This document shows positions 27,822-36,932 of a stretch of 64,000 bases of DNA, in pieces. The stretch comes from Pukyongia sp. (GTDB lineage: Bacteria; Bacteroidota; Bacteroidia; Flavobacteriales; Flavobacteriaceae). Position 1 is the first letter of the stretch; every line of letters starts with the position of its first letter. The notes under the pieces are model-generated. The model searched no databases, had not been told where the DNA came from, and saw nothing but the letters and a program-made list of their open reading frames with translations. A program made the translations under genes and the position numbers. Location of the stretch: the NCBI GenBank assembly GCA_030148705.1, contig JASBSY010000018.1, positions 83,725-147,724 on the forward strand, given 5' to 3'.

Positions 27822-28384
27822 CTAAAGAACTGATACTGTCGCAGATACGACAAGCAAAGAAAGGCAACCAAAGCGCCTTCAGTTTCTTATTGGATAATTT
27901 CTGGAATGAAGTCTATGGATTTCAACTGAAACGGGTAAAAGACGAATACGAGGCAGAAGATATAGCCATAGAGAGTTTTTCCAAGGCCTTCGACAAGATT
28001 CACACCTTCGACGAAAAATATACCTTCGGAACCTGGCTGATAGCTATCTCCAAAAACATTCAGATTGACAAGTCCCGTAAAAAGAACGCCTCCATTTACG
28101 CACTTACTTCAGATGCCAGTGATGAACACGTTCAGAAGATAATTGACGACTCTCCTACCCCTGAGGACAAGTTAATCACCGAACAGAACCTGGCCGAGCT
28201 ACTGCGCTATATCAAACAGCTTAAGCCTCATTACCAGGAAGTGATCAATCTCAGATATTTTCATGAGATGTCCTACAACGAAATATCAGAAACTCTGGAA
28301 GAACCGTTGAACAATGTAAAAGTGAGACTGCTGCGCGCTAAAAAGCTACTTGCCGAAATAATCACTCAAAACAGAACATCGTGA
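27812..28384 (+). CDS. ECF-type sigma-70 family RNA polymerase sigma factor
   Basis: A 190-residue sigma factor with region 2 (FSFLLDNFWNEVYGFQLKRV to TFGTWLIAISKN, about 22-90) and region 4 (LRYIKQLKPHYQEVINLRYF then MSYNEISETLEEPLNNVKVR, about 130-178). It starts at TTG 27812 inside the GT2 gene. No anti-sigma gene follows; the next gene, beginning 4 bp before its stop, is an Nramp-like transporter. Target genes unknown. Confidence 0.93.
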   Translation: MEITKELILSQIRQAKKGNQSAFSFLLDNFWNEVYGFQLKRVKDEYEAEDIAIESFSKAFDKIHTFDEKYTFGTWLIAISKNIQIDKSRKKNASIYALTSDASDEHVQKIIDDSPTPEDKLITEQNLAELLRYIKQLKPHYQEVINLRYFHEMSYNEISETLEEPLNNVKVRLLRAKKLLAEIITQNRTS

Positions 28385-29592
28385 AACTGTCTCTTAGGAA
28401 ACTGGGGCCCGGTTTTATTTTTGCAGGCGCTGCAATTGGAGTCTCACACCTGGTGCAGTCCACCCGTGCAGGAGCCGATTTTGGATTCGGTTTGTTGTGG
28501 GCCTTATTACTTATCAATGCCGTGAAATATCCCTTTTTCGAATATGGTCCGCGCTATGCCGCCTCTACCGGGGAATCGCTGCTTGAAGGCTACCACAAAA
28601 TGGGCAGGGGGGTAATCATCGCCTATTTCGTCCTCACCTTTGCCACTATGTTTACAATCCAAACGGCAGTAACCATTGTTACCGCCGGCATAGCCACTTC
28701 AGTTTTTGGAGTTGGCTCTGTGGTGGGATGGACCATCATTATTACGGTAATCTGCAGTACTATCCTGATTATAGGTCGATATAAAGCGTTGGATTTACTT
28801 ATGAAGATCGTTGTAATTGGTTTGACCCTTAGTACTATTATCGCGGTACTACTTGCCATAGATCCGGCAGAACCGATAACCATAACCCAGTTGTTACCCT
28901 CTGATGTAGCATCGCTTGCCTTCCTGATTGCATTTATGGGATGGATGCCCGCCCCTTTGGATATATCGATCTGGCATTCCATCTGGACAGTAGAAAAGAA
29001 ACGTGTGAATCCGGATATCAATCCGCGCCAATCACGCTTCGATTTTAACGTAGGATATATTACCACAACGGTAATAGCCATTGGATTCTTAGCCCTGGGG
29101 GCACTGGTAATGTTCGGTAGTGGCGCCCGGTTTTCCGCAGGGGGTAGTGATTTTGCCAATCAATTGATCGCCATGTACACCAACAGCCTGGGAGATTCTG
29201 CCAGGCTGCTGATAGGAATTGCAGCCCTAACAACCATGTTCAGCACAACGCTCACCACCCTCGACGGTTCTCCGCGGGTAATGAGCAGGGCCACCGAATT
29301 AATAAGCGGTACCACTATTAAAAGAGGGTATGTTATATGGCTGCTGATACTGGCTTCCGGTACAATTCTAATCTTTTTATTGTTATTGTCTGAAATGAGG
29401 TTACTGGTGGAAATAGCTACCATTCTTTCCTTTTTAACCGCTCCTTTCTACGCCATCCTGAATTATAAATTGATTTGCGGCCGAAATACACCCGAAAATG
29501 CACGACCGGGGGCTTTATTAAGGGTTTACAGCCTGATAAGTATCCTTATCCTACTCGGATTCAGCGGGTGGTATATAAGCAGTCTTTTGTAA
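28381..29592 (+). CDS. Nramp-family transporter lacking the DPGN motif
   Basis: A 403-residue protein with about 11 membrane helices, clearly Nramp-related in helix 1 (LGPGFIFAGAAIGVSHLVQ) and helix 6 (FMGWMPAPLDISIW). The helix 1 metal-binding DPGN of MntH-type Nramps is replaced by GVSH (residues 20-23), and the MPH of helix 6 by MPA. It may carry another divalent ion or another substrate. GTG start at 28381 overlapping the sigma factor stop by 4 bp. Confidence 0.85.
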   Translation: MKLSLRKLGPGFIFAGAAIGVSHLVQSTRAGADFGFGLLWALLLINAVKYPFFEYGPRYAASTGESLLEGYHKMGRGVIIAYFVLTFATMFTIQTAVTIVTAGIATSVFGVGSVVGWTIIITVICSTILIIGRYKALDLLMKIVVIGLTLSTIIAVLLAIDPAEPITITQLLPSDVASLAFLIAFMGWMPAPLDISIWHSIWTVEKKRVNPDINPRQSRFDFNVGYITTTVIAIGFLALGALVMFGSGARFSAGGSDFANQLIAMYTNSLGDSARLLIGIAALTTMFSTTLTTLDGSPRVMSRATELISGTTIKRGYVIWLLILASGTILIFLLLLSEMRLLVEIATILSFLTAPFYAILNYKLICGRNTPENARPGALLRVYSLISILILLGFSGWYISSLL

Positions 29593-29612
29593 GCTAATTC
29601 ATCTAAACTTTG

Positions 29613-29620
29613 TACATTTG
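29613..29620 (+). promoter_or_regulatory. -7 promoter box TACATTTG for lipA-gap
   Basis: Exact TAnnTTTG match 8 bp before the lipA ATG, with a TTG triplet at 29587-29589 (23 bp upstream) as a possible -33 element. Confidence 0.5.
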
Positions 29621-29628
29621 CTGCTGCT

Positions 29629-30501
29629 ATGGAAACACAGATCATAGAAGAAAAAAAACCTCAACCAAAGCCCAAATGGCTAAGGGTTAAACTTCCTACC
29701 GGGAAAAAATATACCGAGTTACGGGGACTGGTGGATAAGTACAACCTGCACACTATTTGTACCAGCGGCAGTTGCCCCAATATGGGAGAATGCTGGACAG
29801 AAGGTACGGCCACTTTTATGATCCTGGGAAATATCTGTACCCGTTCCTGTGGCTTCTGTGGTGTTAAGACCGGCCGTCCTCAACAGGTTGACTGGGACGA
29901 ACCTGAAAAAGTAGCCCGATCGATCAAGATCATGGAGATAAAACACGCGGTGGTCACCTCGGTGGACCGTGATGATCTCAAGGATATGGGATCGATTATC
30001 TGGGCTGAAACGGTAAAAGCCATCCGCAGAATGAACCCCGATACCACACTGGAGACCCTTATTCCCGACTTCCAGGGTGAAACGCGAAATATCGACCGAA
30101 TTATCGAAGTACAGCCGGAGGTGGTTTCCCATAATATGGAAACCGTAAAACGACTAACACGAGAAGTGCGGATACAGGCCAAATACGAAAGAAGCCTCGA
30201 AGTGCTTCGATATTTGAAGGAGCAGGGAATAAATCGAACCAAGAGCGGTATAATGCTTGGGTTGGGGGAAACCGAAAAGGAAGTTATAGAAACCATGGAG
30301 GATCTGCGTAATGTCGGTCTTGACATCGTTACCATCGGACAATACCTGCAGCCATCGAAAAAGCATTTACCGGTCAAGGAATTTATCACCCCGGAGCAAT
30401 TCAAGAAGCTGGAGGAAATTGGCCTTGATATGGGCTTCCGTCATGTGGAAAGCGGGGCCCTGGTACGTTCCTCGTATAAAGCTCAAAAACACCTTACCTA
30501 G
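29629..30501 (+). CDS. lipA: lipoyl synthase
   Basis: Radical-SAM enzyme that inserts two sulfurs into octanoyl groups on lipoyl-dependent proteins. The 290-residue protein has both iron-sulfur cluster motifs: the auxiliary cluster [12 protein letters not shown] (about 44-55) and the radical-[11 protein letters not shown] (about 70-77), plus the C-terminal SSYKA with its cluster-binding Ser. Followed by gap after 6 bp. Confidence 0.97.
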   Translation: METQIIEEKKPQPKPKWLRVKLPTGKKYTELRGLVDKYNLHTICTSGSCPNMGECWTEGTATFMILGNICTRSCGFCGVKTGRPQQVDWDEPEKVARSIKIMEIKHAVVTSVDRDDLKDMGSIIWAETVKAIRRMNPDTTLETLIPDFQGETRNIDRIIEVQPEVVSHNMETVKRLTREVRIQAKYERSLEVLRYLKEQGINRTKSGIMLGLGETEKEVIETMEDLRNVGLDIVTIGQYLQPSKKHLPVKEFITPEQFKKLEEIGLDMGFRHVESGALVRSSYKAQKHLT

Positions 30502-30507
30502 TTTGCC

Positions 30508-31506
30508 ATGAAGCAGGCGATCACTGTAGGAATTAACGGATTTGGCCGAATAGGGCGCACCTTGTTCAGGATCTTGTTAGAGCGGTCTGATATTGAAGTT
30601 GTAGCAATCAACGATATTTCAGATACGAGAACGATGAGTCACCTGTTGAAATACGACAGTATTCACGGACGACTGGACGCTGAAGTGGGTTATACCGAAG
30701 ACAAGATTCTGGTTAATGGTAAGGATTACCGCTTTACCAGCGAATCCGACCTTTCAAAAATAAGGTGGAACAAGGTAGATGTCGTAATAGAATGTACCGG
30801 TAAGTTTAAAACAAAGGATTTGCTGCAACAGCATCTGGAAAACGGGGCCGGAAAGGTGATCTTGTCTGTTCCTTCTCAGGACGACGACATCAAAACAGTA
30901 GTTTTGGGTGTGAATGAGCATATTATTGAGCCGGAGGACCGGATTATTTCAAATGCATCCTGTACGACTAATAATGCAGCCCCAATGCTGGATATTCTCA
31001 ACAAGTTGTGTGGGATTGAACAAGCGTATATTACGACAGTGCATTCGTATACAACCGATCAGAGCCTGCATGACCAACCGCACCGAGACCTGCGACGTGC
31101 ACGAGCGGCAGGGCAGTCGATAGTTCCAACAACAACCGGGGCAGCAAAAGCCCTCACCAAGATTTTCCCTTCGCTTTCCGACGCTATTGGAGGCTGTGGG
31201 ATCCGGGTTCCGGTTCCAAATGGTTCTTTAACAGATATGACGGTAAACGTAAAGCGACAGGTTACTATTTCGGAAGTTAACAAGGCTTTCAAAGCCGCTG
31301 CCGACGGGCATTTGAAACAAATTTTACAATATACCGATGATCCGATCGTTTCGGTTGATATCATTGGAAACACACATTCTTGTATTTTCGACGCTGAAAT
31401 GACGTCGGTTATAGGAAAAATGGTTAAAATCATAGGCTGGTACGACAACGAAGCCGGTTATTCGTCAAGAATTGTAGATTTAATCCTACAAGTTTCGAGG
31501 AAATAA
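30508..31506 (+). CDS. gap: type I glyceraldehyde-3-phosphate dehydrogenase
   Basis: NAD-dependent glycolytic enzyme. The 332-residue protein has the nucleotide motif INGFGRIGR (about 9-17), the active-site Cys152 in SNASCTTNN, and His in TTVHSYT (about 177-183). In the coenzyme-binding region Asp (AINDISD, about 35-41) suggests NAD preference. It is cotranscribed with lipA. Whether it serves glycolysis or gluconeogenesis depends on paralogues outside the window. Confidence 0.96.
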   Translation: MKQAITVGINGFGRIGRTLFRILLERSDIEVVAINDISDTRTMSHLLKYDSIHGRLDAEVGYTEDKILVNGKDYRFTSESDLSKIRWNKVDVVIECTGKFKTKDLLQQHLENGAGKVILSVPSQDDDIKTVVLGVNEHIIEPEDRIISNASCTTNNAAPMLDILNKLCGIEQAYITTVHSYTTDQSLHDQPHRDLRRARAAGQSIVPTTTGAAKALTKIFPSLSDAIGGCGIRVPVPNGSLTDMTVNVKRQVTISEVNKAFKAAADGHLKQILQYTDDPIVSVDIIGNTHSCIFDAEMTSVIGKMVKIIGWYDNEAGYSSRIVDLILQVSRK

Positions 31507-31534
31507 CTATATTTATCGTCCAATTGCATCATTA

Positions 31535-33787
31535 ATGCGCACGAAATTAGCAATTTACAGATTAAGATTCTGGACAATTGTCTTGTTATTCGCTTCCCCC
31601 GCGTGTATCTCTCAACAGGCGGTAAAGGATTCTATTGAATATATTCAAACCTACAGAACCCAAGCCCATAAAGCCATAGCGAACCAGGCATTCAGCGAGG
31701 CCATCATCAACTTAAACAAAGCAAATAAACTGGTTGCTTCCAGTAAGGATATTAGTTTAAAAGCATCGATTCAATTGGATGTAGCCGAACTGCATTACTT
31801 CCTGCAAAATTACCAGAAGGCCGAATCGGAATTAGACCTGGCACTTAAATTAATAGAGTCTAAAGCGATCGACACCCTAACGGCAGATGCATATGCCCTT
31901 AAAGGTCTGGTATTAACCCGCCTTCAGAAATACGAGCAGGCCGAAACCTTTCTAAAGCGTGCCGATCTCCTCTATCTCAATAAAGGCGACGAGGCTAACC
32001 AGGCCCGGGTATTAGTAAGTTTAGGTACCCTACAGCTACGACAGGGAAAACAGCGTGATGCGGTGAATTATTTTAATGCCGCCATACCTGTACTCAAGGA
32101 ATACAACAGAATGTACGATCTTGCCAAAGCGTACTTGCATAAAGCAGAGGCTTTACTGGGATTAAGTGATGGAGAGACAGGAAACTCATTGTTGCAGGCA
32201 ACAACCGCGTTAAACAATGCGACCGCTGTACTGGAGGCATATGATTTTCCCCGATTATCGATAGACAGCCTGAAGTTAGCCTCCTATGTGGCTATCAGAC
32301 GAAATAACTTTTCGGAAGCGGAAAAGTATCTCCTGGCCTATGAAAAGAAGAACGACTCCATACAACAAGTGTATCTCGAAGCCATTTCAAAAGGTGTTGA
32401 AGTGGATACAAACATTAACAACCTAAAGGAAGTTATCGCCACACAGCAGGACGACCTTACCAAGCAACGAAAATCGATTAACTTCGGTAAAATGACCATG
32501 GCACTTAGTATTGCCTTAATCGTCATCCTGTCGTTGCTTACGCTGTCGCTTTACAAGAACAATAACCTGAGAGCCAAGGCTAACGACCTGTTACAGGATA
32601 AGAATAACGAATTGCAACTGGCAAAGGAAAAAGCGGAAAAGGCTTCACTTGCCAAAGCCCAGTTCCTGTCCACGATTACGCACGAACTGAGGACACCACT
32701 TTATGCGGTAACCGGCCTTACGCACCTGCTGCTTGAAGAGGATCCGAAGCCTCATCAGAAGGAACATCTCAACTCTTTAAAATTCTCGGGCGAATACCTG
32801 CTTTCCCTTATCAATAACATCTTAGACCTCAACAAACTGGAGGCCAATAAAGTCGAGATTGAAAAGGCCAGTTTCTCTCTTAAGAAGCGTATTAATGATG
32901 TATTGATTGCGCTGAAGAAATCTGCAGACGACCGCAAGAACAACCTGCACCTGGAATTCGACGAAGCCATACCCGATCGCCTGGTAGGAGATCCGTTGAA
33001 ACTATCCCAAATTCTCATTAACCTGATTGGCAATTCTGTGAAGTTCACCCAAAACGGGGACGTGGTAGTACGCGTAAAGAAACTGGAAGAGAAGAATTCG
33101 CGGGTATCCCTGCATTTTGAGATCGAGGACAATGGGGTTGGTATTTCCAAAAAGAAACAAAAAAGCATATTCGAAACCTTCTCTCAGGCTTCCCTTCAGA
33201 TCAACCGTAAATTCGGAGGAACGGGACTCGGTTTATCCATCGTTAAGAACCTGCTCGAACTAATGGGCAGCAAGATCAACCTGGAAAGTCAACTGGGGAA
33301 AGGATCTAAGTTCTGGTTTAATATCACTTTTGAAGTATCTGAAGACCTTTCAGAAGAAAAGAATCCGAAGAACATCATCTACGATGTGGATTATGTGGCC
33401 CTTGAAAACAGAAAGATCCTTGTGGTTGAAGACAATAAGATAAACCAGATGATCACCCGTAAGATCCTTGAAAAGAATAAAATGCAGTGTATGGTGGCAG
33501 ATAACGGTATGGACGCCATCAAACTGGTTAAGGAAAACGAATTTGATGTGGTACTGATGGATATCCATATGCCGGGCATCAGCGGTATTGAAGCCACCCA
33601 AAAAATTCGAGCTTTCAACAAGGAGTTGCCAATCATCGCGCTAACGGCCGTTACCATCGATGAAAATCTGGATGATTTTTACAGGGCAGGATTTAACGAG
33701 ATCATCCCTAAGCCTTTTAAGCCGGAAGAATTCTTCGAAAAGATCTATCGTACTATAGAAGGCAAAGCCTTCCCGGTGGGGAATTAA
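31535..33787 (+). CDS. TPR hybrid histidine kinase
   Basis: A 750-residue sensor. A signal sequence (about 1-27) precedes TPR-like helical repeats in the periplasm (about 35-290), one membrane helix (about 320-340), a short coiled coil, HisKA with phospho-acceptor His383 (THELRTP), an HATPase domain with N-box (IGNSVKFTQ), G1 (DNGVGIS) and G2 (GTGLGLS), and a C-terminal receiver with Asp676 (VLMDIHMPG) and the conserved Lys (PKPF). No separate output regulator is adjacent. Signal unknown. The stop interlocks with that of lpxK in TTAA. Confidence 0.93.
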   Translation: MRTKLAIYRLRFWTIVLLFASPACISQQAVKDSIEYIQTYRTQAHKAIANQAFSEAIINLNKANKLVASSKDISLKASIQLDVAELHYFLQNYQKAESELDLALKLIESKAIDTLTADAYALKGLVLTRLQKYEQAETFLKRADLLYLNKGDEANQARVLVSLGTLQLRQGKQRDAVNYFNAAIPVLKEYNRMYDLAKAYLHKAEALLGLSDGETGNSLLQATTALNNATAVLEAYDFPRLSIDSLKLASYVAIRRNNFSEAEKYLLAYEKKNDSIQQVYLEAISKGVEVDTNINNLKEVIATQQDDLTKQRKSINFGKMTMALSIALIVILSLLTLSLYKNNNLRAKANDLLQDKNNELQLAKEKAEKASLAKAQFLSTITHELRTPLYAVTGLTHLLLEEDPKPHQKEHLNSLKFSGEYLLSLINNILDLNKLEANKVEIEKASFSLKKRINDVLIALKKSADDRKNNLHLEFDEAIPDRLVGDPLKLSQILINLIGNSVKFTQNGDVVVRVKKLEEKNSRVSLHFEIEDNGVGISKKKQKSIFETFSQASLQINRKFGGTGLGLSIVKNLLELMGSKINLESQLGKGSKFWFNITFEVSEDLSEEKNPKNIIYDVDYVALENRKILVVEDNKINQMITRKILEKNKMQCMVADNGMDAIKLVKENEFDVVLMDIHMPGISGIEATQKIRAFNKELPIIALTAVTIDENLDDFYRAGFNEIIPKPFKPEEFFEKIYRTIEGKAFPVGN

Positions 33788-34791
33788 CCCATATTTTTTA
33801 CTGCATCTTTAATATACTGTTCGAAAAATTCGTTCTGCTCATTTAGCAGCACGGTTTTGATAGGGAGAAAATACATGGCAAACTTGTCCAGGTGAGGTTG
33901 AAGACGAACATAGTCCTTTTCAGTAGTAAGAATAATATCCTTCTGAGATAATCTCTTTATTTCCGCTTCACTAAAGTAATGATGATCCCTGAATTTCTCG
34001 TGTTCGAAATAAAAGCCCTGTTTCTGCAGAAAGGCTACCAAGGGGTCGGGATTTGCTATTCCTGTTAGTAAGGTAAACTTTTTATCGAGCAGATATTGCA
34101 GGGGTTGGATTTCCGACTTACCGTATATCTTGCTGTCGTAACCAATCCTTGAAAAATACAACCGCTGATGAGGCAGCAGCTGCATCCGGAACTGTATTTC
34201 TTGTTGTTTGGCGTACGACAGCGGCTGTGGACATTTAGTCACTATGATTACATCGGCCCTCCGCGCGCCGGTGGTCGGTTCTCTTAGCCGTCCAACAGGG
34301 ACAATATAGTCGTCCAGATAGAGCTCATGAAAGGGTGTGAGAAGAATATTAATATCTGGCTTTACTTTTCTGTGTTGGAAGGCATCGTCCAACAAGATTA
34401 CTTCTACCCGGGATTTCATCTTTTCGATACCCGTCCTGCGATCTTCACAAACTGCTGTGAGGACAGAGGGAAAATTCTGTTTTAGCTGAAGGGGTTCATC
34501 GCCTACCTCTTTTGCCGTGGAATGAGATTCCACTTCGAGATATCCGCTGGTTTTTCTACCGTATCCCCTGCTTAGCACCCCGATTTTGTAATCATCTTTC
34601 AGCAGCTTCACGAGATACGCTATCATGGGAGACTTCCCTGTTCCACCCATCGACAGGTTGCCCACACAAATAATTGGAATAGCGTACTCCCTGCTTTCCA
34701 GCCAGCCATTGTTGTACATACCGTTTCGCACAGACATCAGCAGTCCGTAAAGAAAAGCAAATGGAAAACCCAGAAACCTAAGATACTTCAT
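33784..34791 (-). CDS. lpxK: tetraacyldisaccharide 4'-kinase
   Basis: Phosphorylates the lipid A disaccharide at the 4' position at the inner membrane. The 335-residue protein has an N-terminal amphipathic/membrane helix (MKYLRFLGFPFAFLYGLLM) and the Walker A-like GNLSMGGTGKSP (about 46-57), then DDAFQHRK (about 132-139). The ATG at 34791 fits the family start; the frame is open for 17 more codons upstream but without similarity. Divergent from Nif3 across 126 bp. Confidence 0.95.
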   Translation of the reverse strand: MKYLRFLGFPFAFLYGLLMSVRNGMYNNGWLESREYAIPIICVGNLSMGGTGKSPMIAYLVKLLKDDYKIGVLSRGYGRKTSGYLEVESHSTAKEVGDEPLQLKQNFPSVLTAVCEDRRTGIEKMKSRVEVILLDDAFQHRKVKPDINILLTPFHELYLDDYIVPVGRLREPTTGARRADVIIVTKCPQPLSYAKQQEIQFRMQLLPHQRLYFSRIGYDSKIYGKSEIQPLQYLLDKKFTLLTGIANPDPLVAFLQKQGFYFEHEKFRDHHYFSEAEIKRLSQKDIILTTEKDYVRLQPHLDKFAMYFLPIKTVLLNEQNEFFEQYIKDAVKNMG

Positions 34792-34917
34792 CAGGCAGAA
34801 AATTTTTTGAATTGTTCCCCGGCCACTATCCCTCTTCCACAATGCCTCCGGGTTTTATTTTGGCCGTTTCCCAGAACGAAAGTATACTTTTTTATCTTTA
34901 CCGTAAAACCGGACCGC

Positions 34918-36033
34918 ATGAAGATTCACGATATAATTAGTTTACTACAGCAAATCGCACCCCTGGCCTATGCCGAGGATTTTGATAACACCGGCCTGTT
35001 GGTTGGAAACGAGGAGGCGGAAGTAACCGGCATCCTGGTTGCCCTCGACACCCTGGAAGCTGTAGTCGAGGAAGCCGTTAATAAGGATTGTAACCTTATT
35101 GTTAGTTTTCATCCCATCATCTTTTCAGGATTAAAGAAGCTCACCGGCAGGACCTATGTAGAACGGGTAGTCGAAAAAGCCATCAAGAACGACATTTCCA
35201 TCTTTTCCATTCACACAGCCCTTGACAACCAGTGGAACGGGGTTAACGCGATGATATGTGAAAAACTTAAACTGAAGAACCGAGTGATCCTGCTTCCAAA
35301 AAAGGACAGCATTAAAAAATTGGTCACCTATGTTCCGGAACAGGAGGCAGACGCTGTTCGCAACGCCATGTTTGAAGCCGGTGCAGGCAATATCGGTAAT
35401 TACAGCAACTGTAGTTTTAACACCGATGGAAAAGGTAGTTTCAATCCCGGTGAGGATGCTAATCCCACTTCGGGAGAAATCGGAAAAACCCATTTTGAAG
35501 GTGAGGTGCGAATTGAGCTAACCTATCACAAACATCTCGAGAGAAAGGTATTGCAAGCACTATTTTCTTCACATTCCTATGAAGAGGTGGCGTATGAAAT
35601 AACCACCCTCGAAAACAGTAACCAAAAGCTGGGAATGGGTATGCTTGGAGAGCTTAACGCCGAATTGGATGAAAAAGCGTTTTTGAAACATCTAAAGGAT
35701 ACGTTTGGTACGGGCTGTATAAGGCATTCGAAGTTTACCGGTAAGATGATTCGCAAAGTTGCAGTCCTGGGTGGAAGCGGAAGCTTTGCAATCGATGCGG
35801 CCATAGGTGCCGGAGCTGATGTTTTTGTGACCTCCGATTTAAAATACCACGATTTCTTTAAAGCCGAGGGTAGAATACTACTTGCGGATATTGGTCATTA
35901 TGAAAGTGAACAATTCACAAAAGAGTTGATAGTTAATGCCCTTACAAAAAAAATCACTAATTTTGCACCTGCCTTGCCGCCAGGCGGCGTGGTTGTATCG
36001 GAAATAAACACCAATCCTATTAGTTATTACTAG
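34918..36033 (+). CDS. Nif3-like dinuclear metal centre protein
   Basis: A 371-residue NIF3/DUF34 protein, hexameric in known homologues, with a central insertion resembling the PII-like domain (about 105-225). Metal-binding and family motifs: AEDFDNTGLLVG (about 19-30), SFHPIIFSGLKKL (about 62-74), IHTALDN (about 97-103) and, near the end, DIGHYESEQF. It may act as a GTP cyclohydrolase I-like or metal chaperone protein; the role is unresolved. ATG 34918 chosen; the frame is open upstream to 34807. It lies 3 bp before the next gene. Confidence 0.92.
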   Translation: MKIHDIISLLQQIAPLAYAEDFDNTGLLVGNEEAEVTGILVALDTLEAVVEEAVNKDCNLIVSFHPIIFSGLKKLTGRTYVERVVEKAIKNDISIFSIHTALDNQWNGVNAMICEKLKLKNRVILLPKKDSIKKLVTYVPEQEADAVRNAMFEAGAGNIGNYSNCSFNTDGKGSFNPGEDANPTSGEIGKTHFEGEVRIELTYHKHLERKVLQALFSSHSYEEVAYEITTLENSNQKLGMGMLGELNAELDEKAFLKHLKDTFGTGCIRHSKFTGKMIRKVAVLGGSGSFAIDAAIGAGADVFVTSDLKYHDFFKAEGRILLADIGHYESEQFTKELIVNALTKKITNFAPALPPGGVVVSEINTNPISYY

Positions 36034-36036
36034 CAT

Positions 36037-36819
36037 ATGGCAACAAAGACAGAAACTACTATTGAAGAGAAGTTAAGAGCATTATTCGATCTTCAGCTTA
36101 TCGATTCCCGTATCGATGAGATCAGAAATGTGCGTGGTGAGCTTCCTCTCGAAGTTGAGGACCTTGAAGATGAAGTAGCCGGAATGAATACCCGCCTCGA
36201 AAAACTTACTTCCGATCTGGAACAGATTGAAACCAATATCAAGGATAAGAAAAATTTGATCGAGGAGGCTAAGGCCCTTATCAAGAAGTACGCTTCTCAG
36301 CAGGATAACGTGAGAAACAACCGGGAATACAATTCCCTGAGTAAGGAAATTGAGTTTCAGGAACTGGAAATTCAGTTGGCCGAAAAACATATCAAAGAAC
36401 TTAAAGCCCAGATCGAACAAAAGAATGTCGTGATAGACGAGACCAAGGAGCGATTAGCCGCTCGCATGGATCACCTCAAGCACAAGCAGAGCGAATTGGA
36501 TGAGATCCTTTCAGAAACAGAGAAAGAAGAAAAGTCTCTCATTAAGGAGTCGGAGAAATACGAAAAGAACATCGAAGAACGCCTTATTAAAGCGTATAAG
36601 CGAATTCGCAGCAACGTGAAGAACGGACTGGCTGTTGTTCCGGTGGAACGAGGAGCTTCCGGAGGATCGTTCTTTACCATTCCGCCACAGGTGCAAATGG
36701 AGATCGCGGCACGAAAGAAAATCATCACCGATGAGCATAGCGGCCGAATCCTTGTAGATCCCGAACTGGCTATGGAAGAACGAGAAAAAATGGAAAAACT
36801 TTTTAAGAAAGTGAAATAA
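36037..36819 (+). CDS. coiled-coil protein of the zinc-ribbon COG1579 family, cysteines lost
   Basis: A 260-residue protein that is mostly a long antiparallel coiled coil (about 15-190) followed by the C-terminal domain where COG1579/zf-RING_7 proteins have four zinc-binding cysteines. Here the ribbon positions read GASGGSF and DEHSGRILVD, with no Cys at all in the protein. The fold may be kept without metal. It follows the Nif3 gene by 3 bp, a conserved pairing in Bacteroidota. Function unknown. Confidence 0.85.
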   Translation: MATKTETTIEEKLRALFDLQLIDSRIDEIRNVRGELPLEVEDLEDEVAGMNTRLEKLTSDLEQIETNIKDKKNLIEEAKALIKKYASQQDNVRNNREYNSLSKEIEFQELEIQLAEKHIKELKAQIEQKNVVIDETKERLAARMDHLKHKQSELDEILSETEKEEKSLIKESEKYEKNIEERLIKAYKRIRSNVKNGLAVVPVERGASGGSFFTIPPQVQMEIAARKKIITDEHSGRILVDPELAMEEREKMEKLFKKVK

Positions 36820-36838
36820 ACCCATTAAAATTATAACA

Positions 36839-36868
36839 AAGCCTTCACATCAAGTGAGGGCTTTTTTT
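36839..36868 (+). terminator. intrinsic terminator after the Nif3/coiled-coil genes
   Basis: Stem GCCTTCAC (36841-36848) with GTGAGGGC (36854-36861), one G-T pair, 5-nt loop, then seven T. Located 21 bp after the stop. Confidence 0.88.
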
Positions 36869-36932
36869 ATTAATTTATACGGCACTTCAGGACAGGCAAT
36901 ACAAACATTGGTCTTGTTAAGCTAAAAATATT

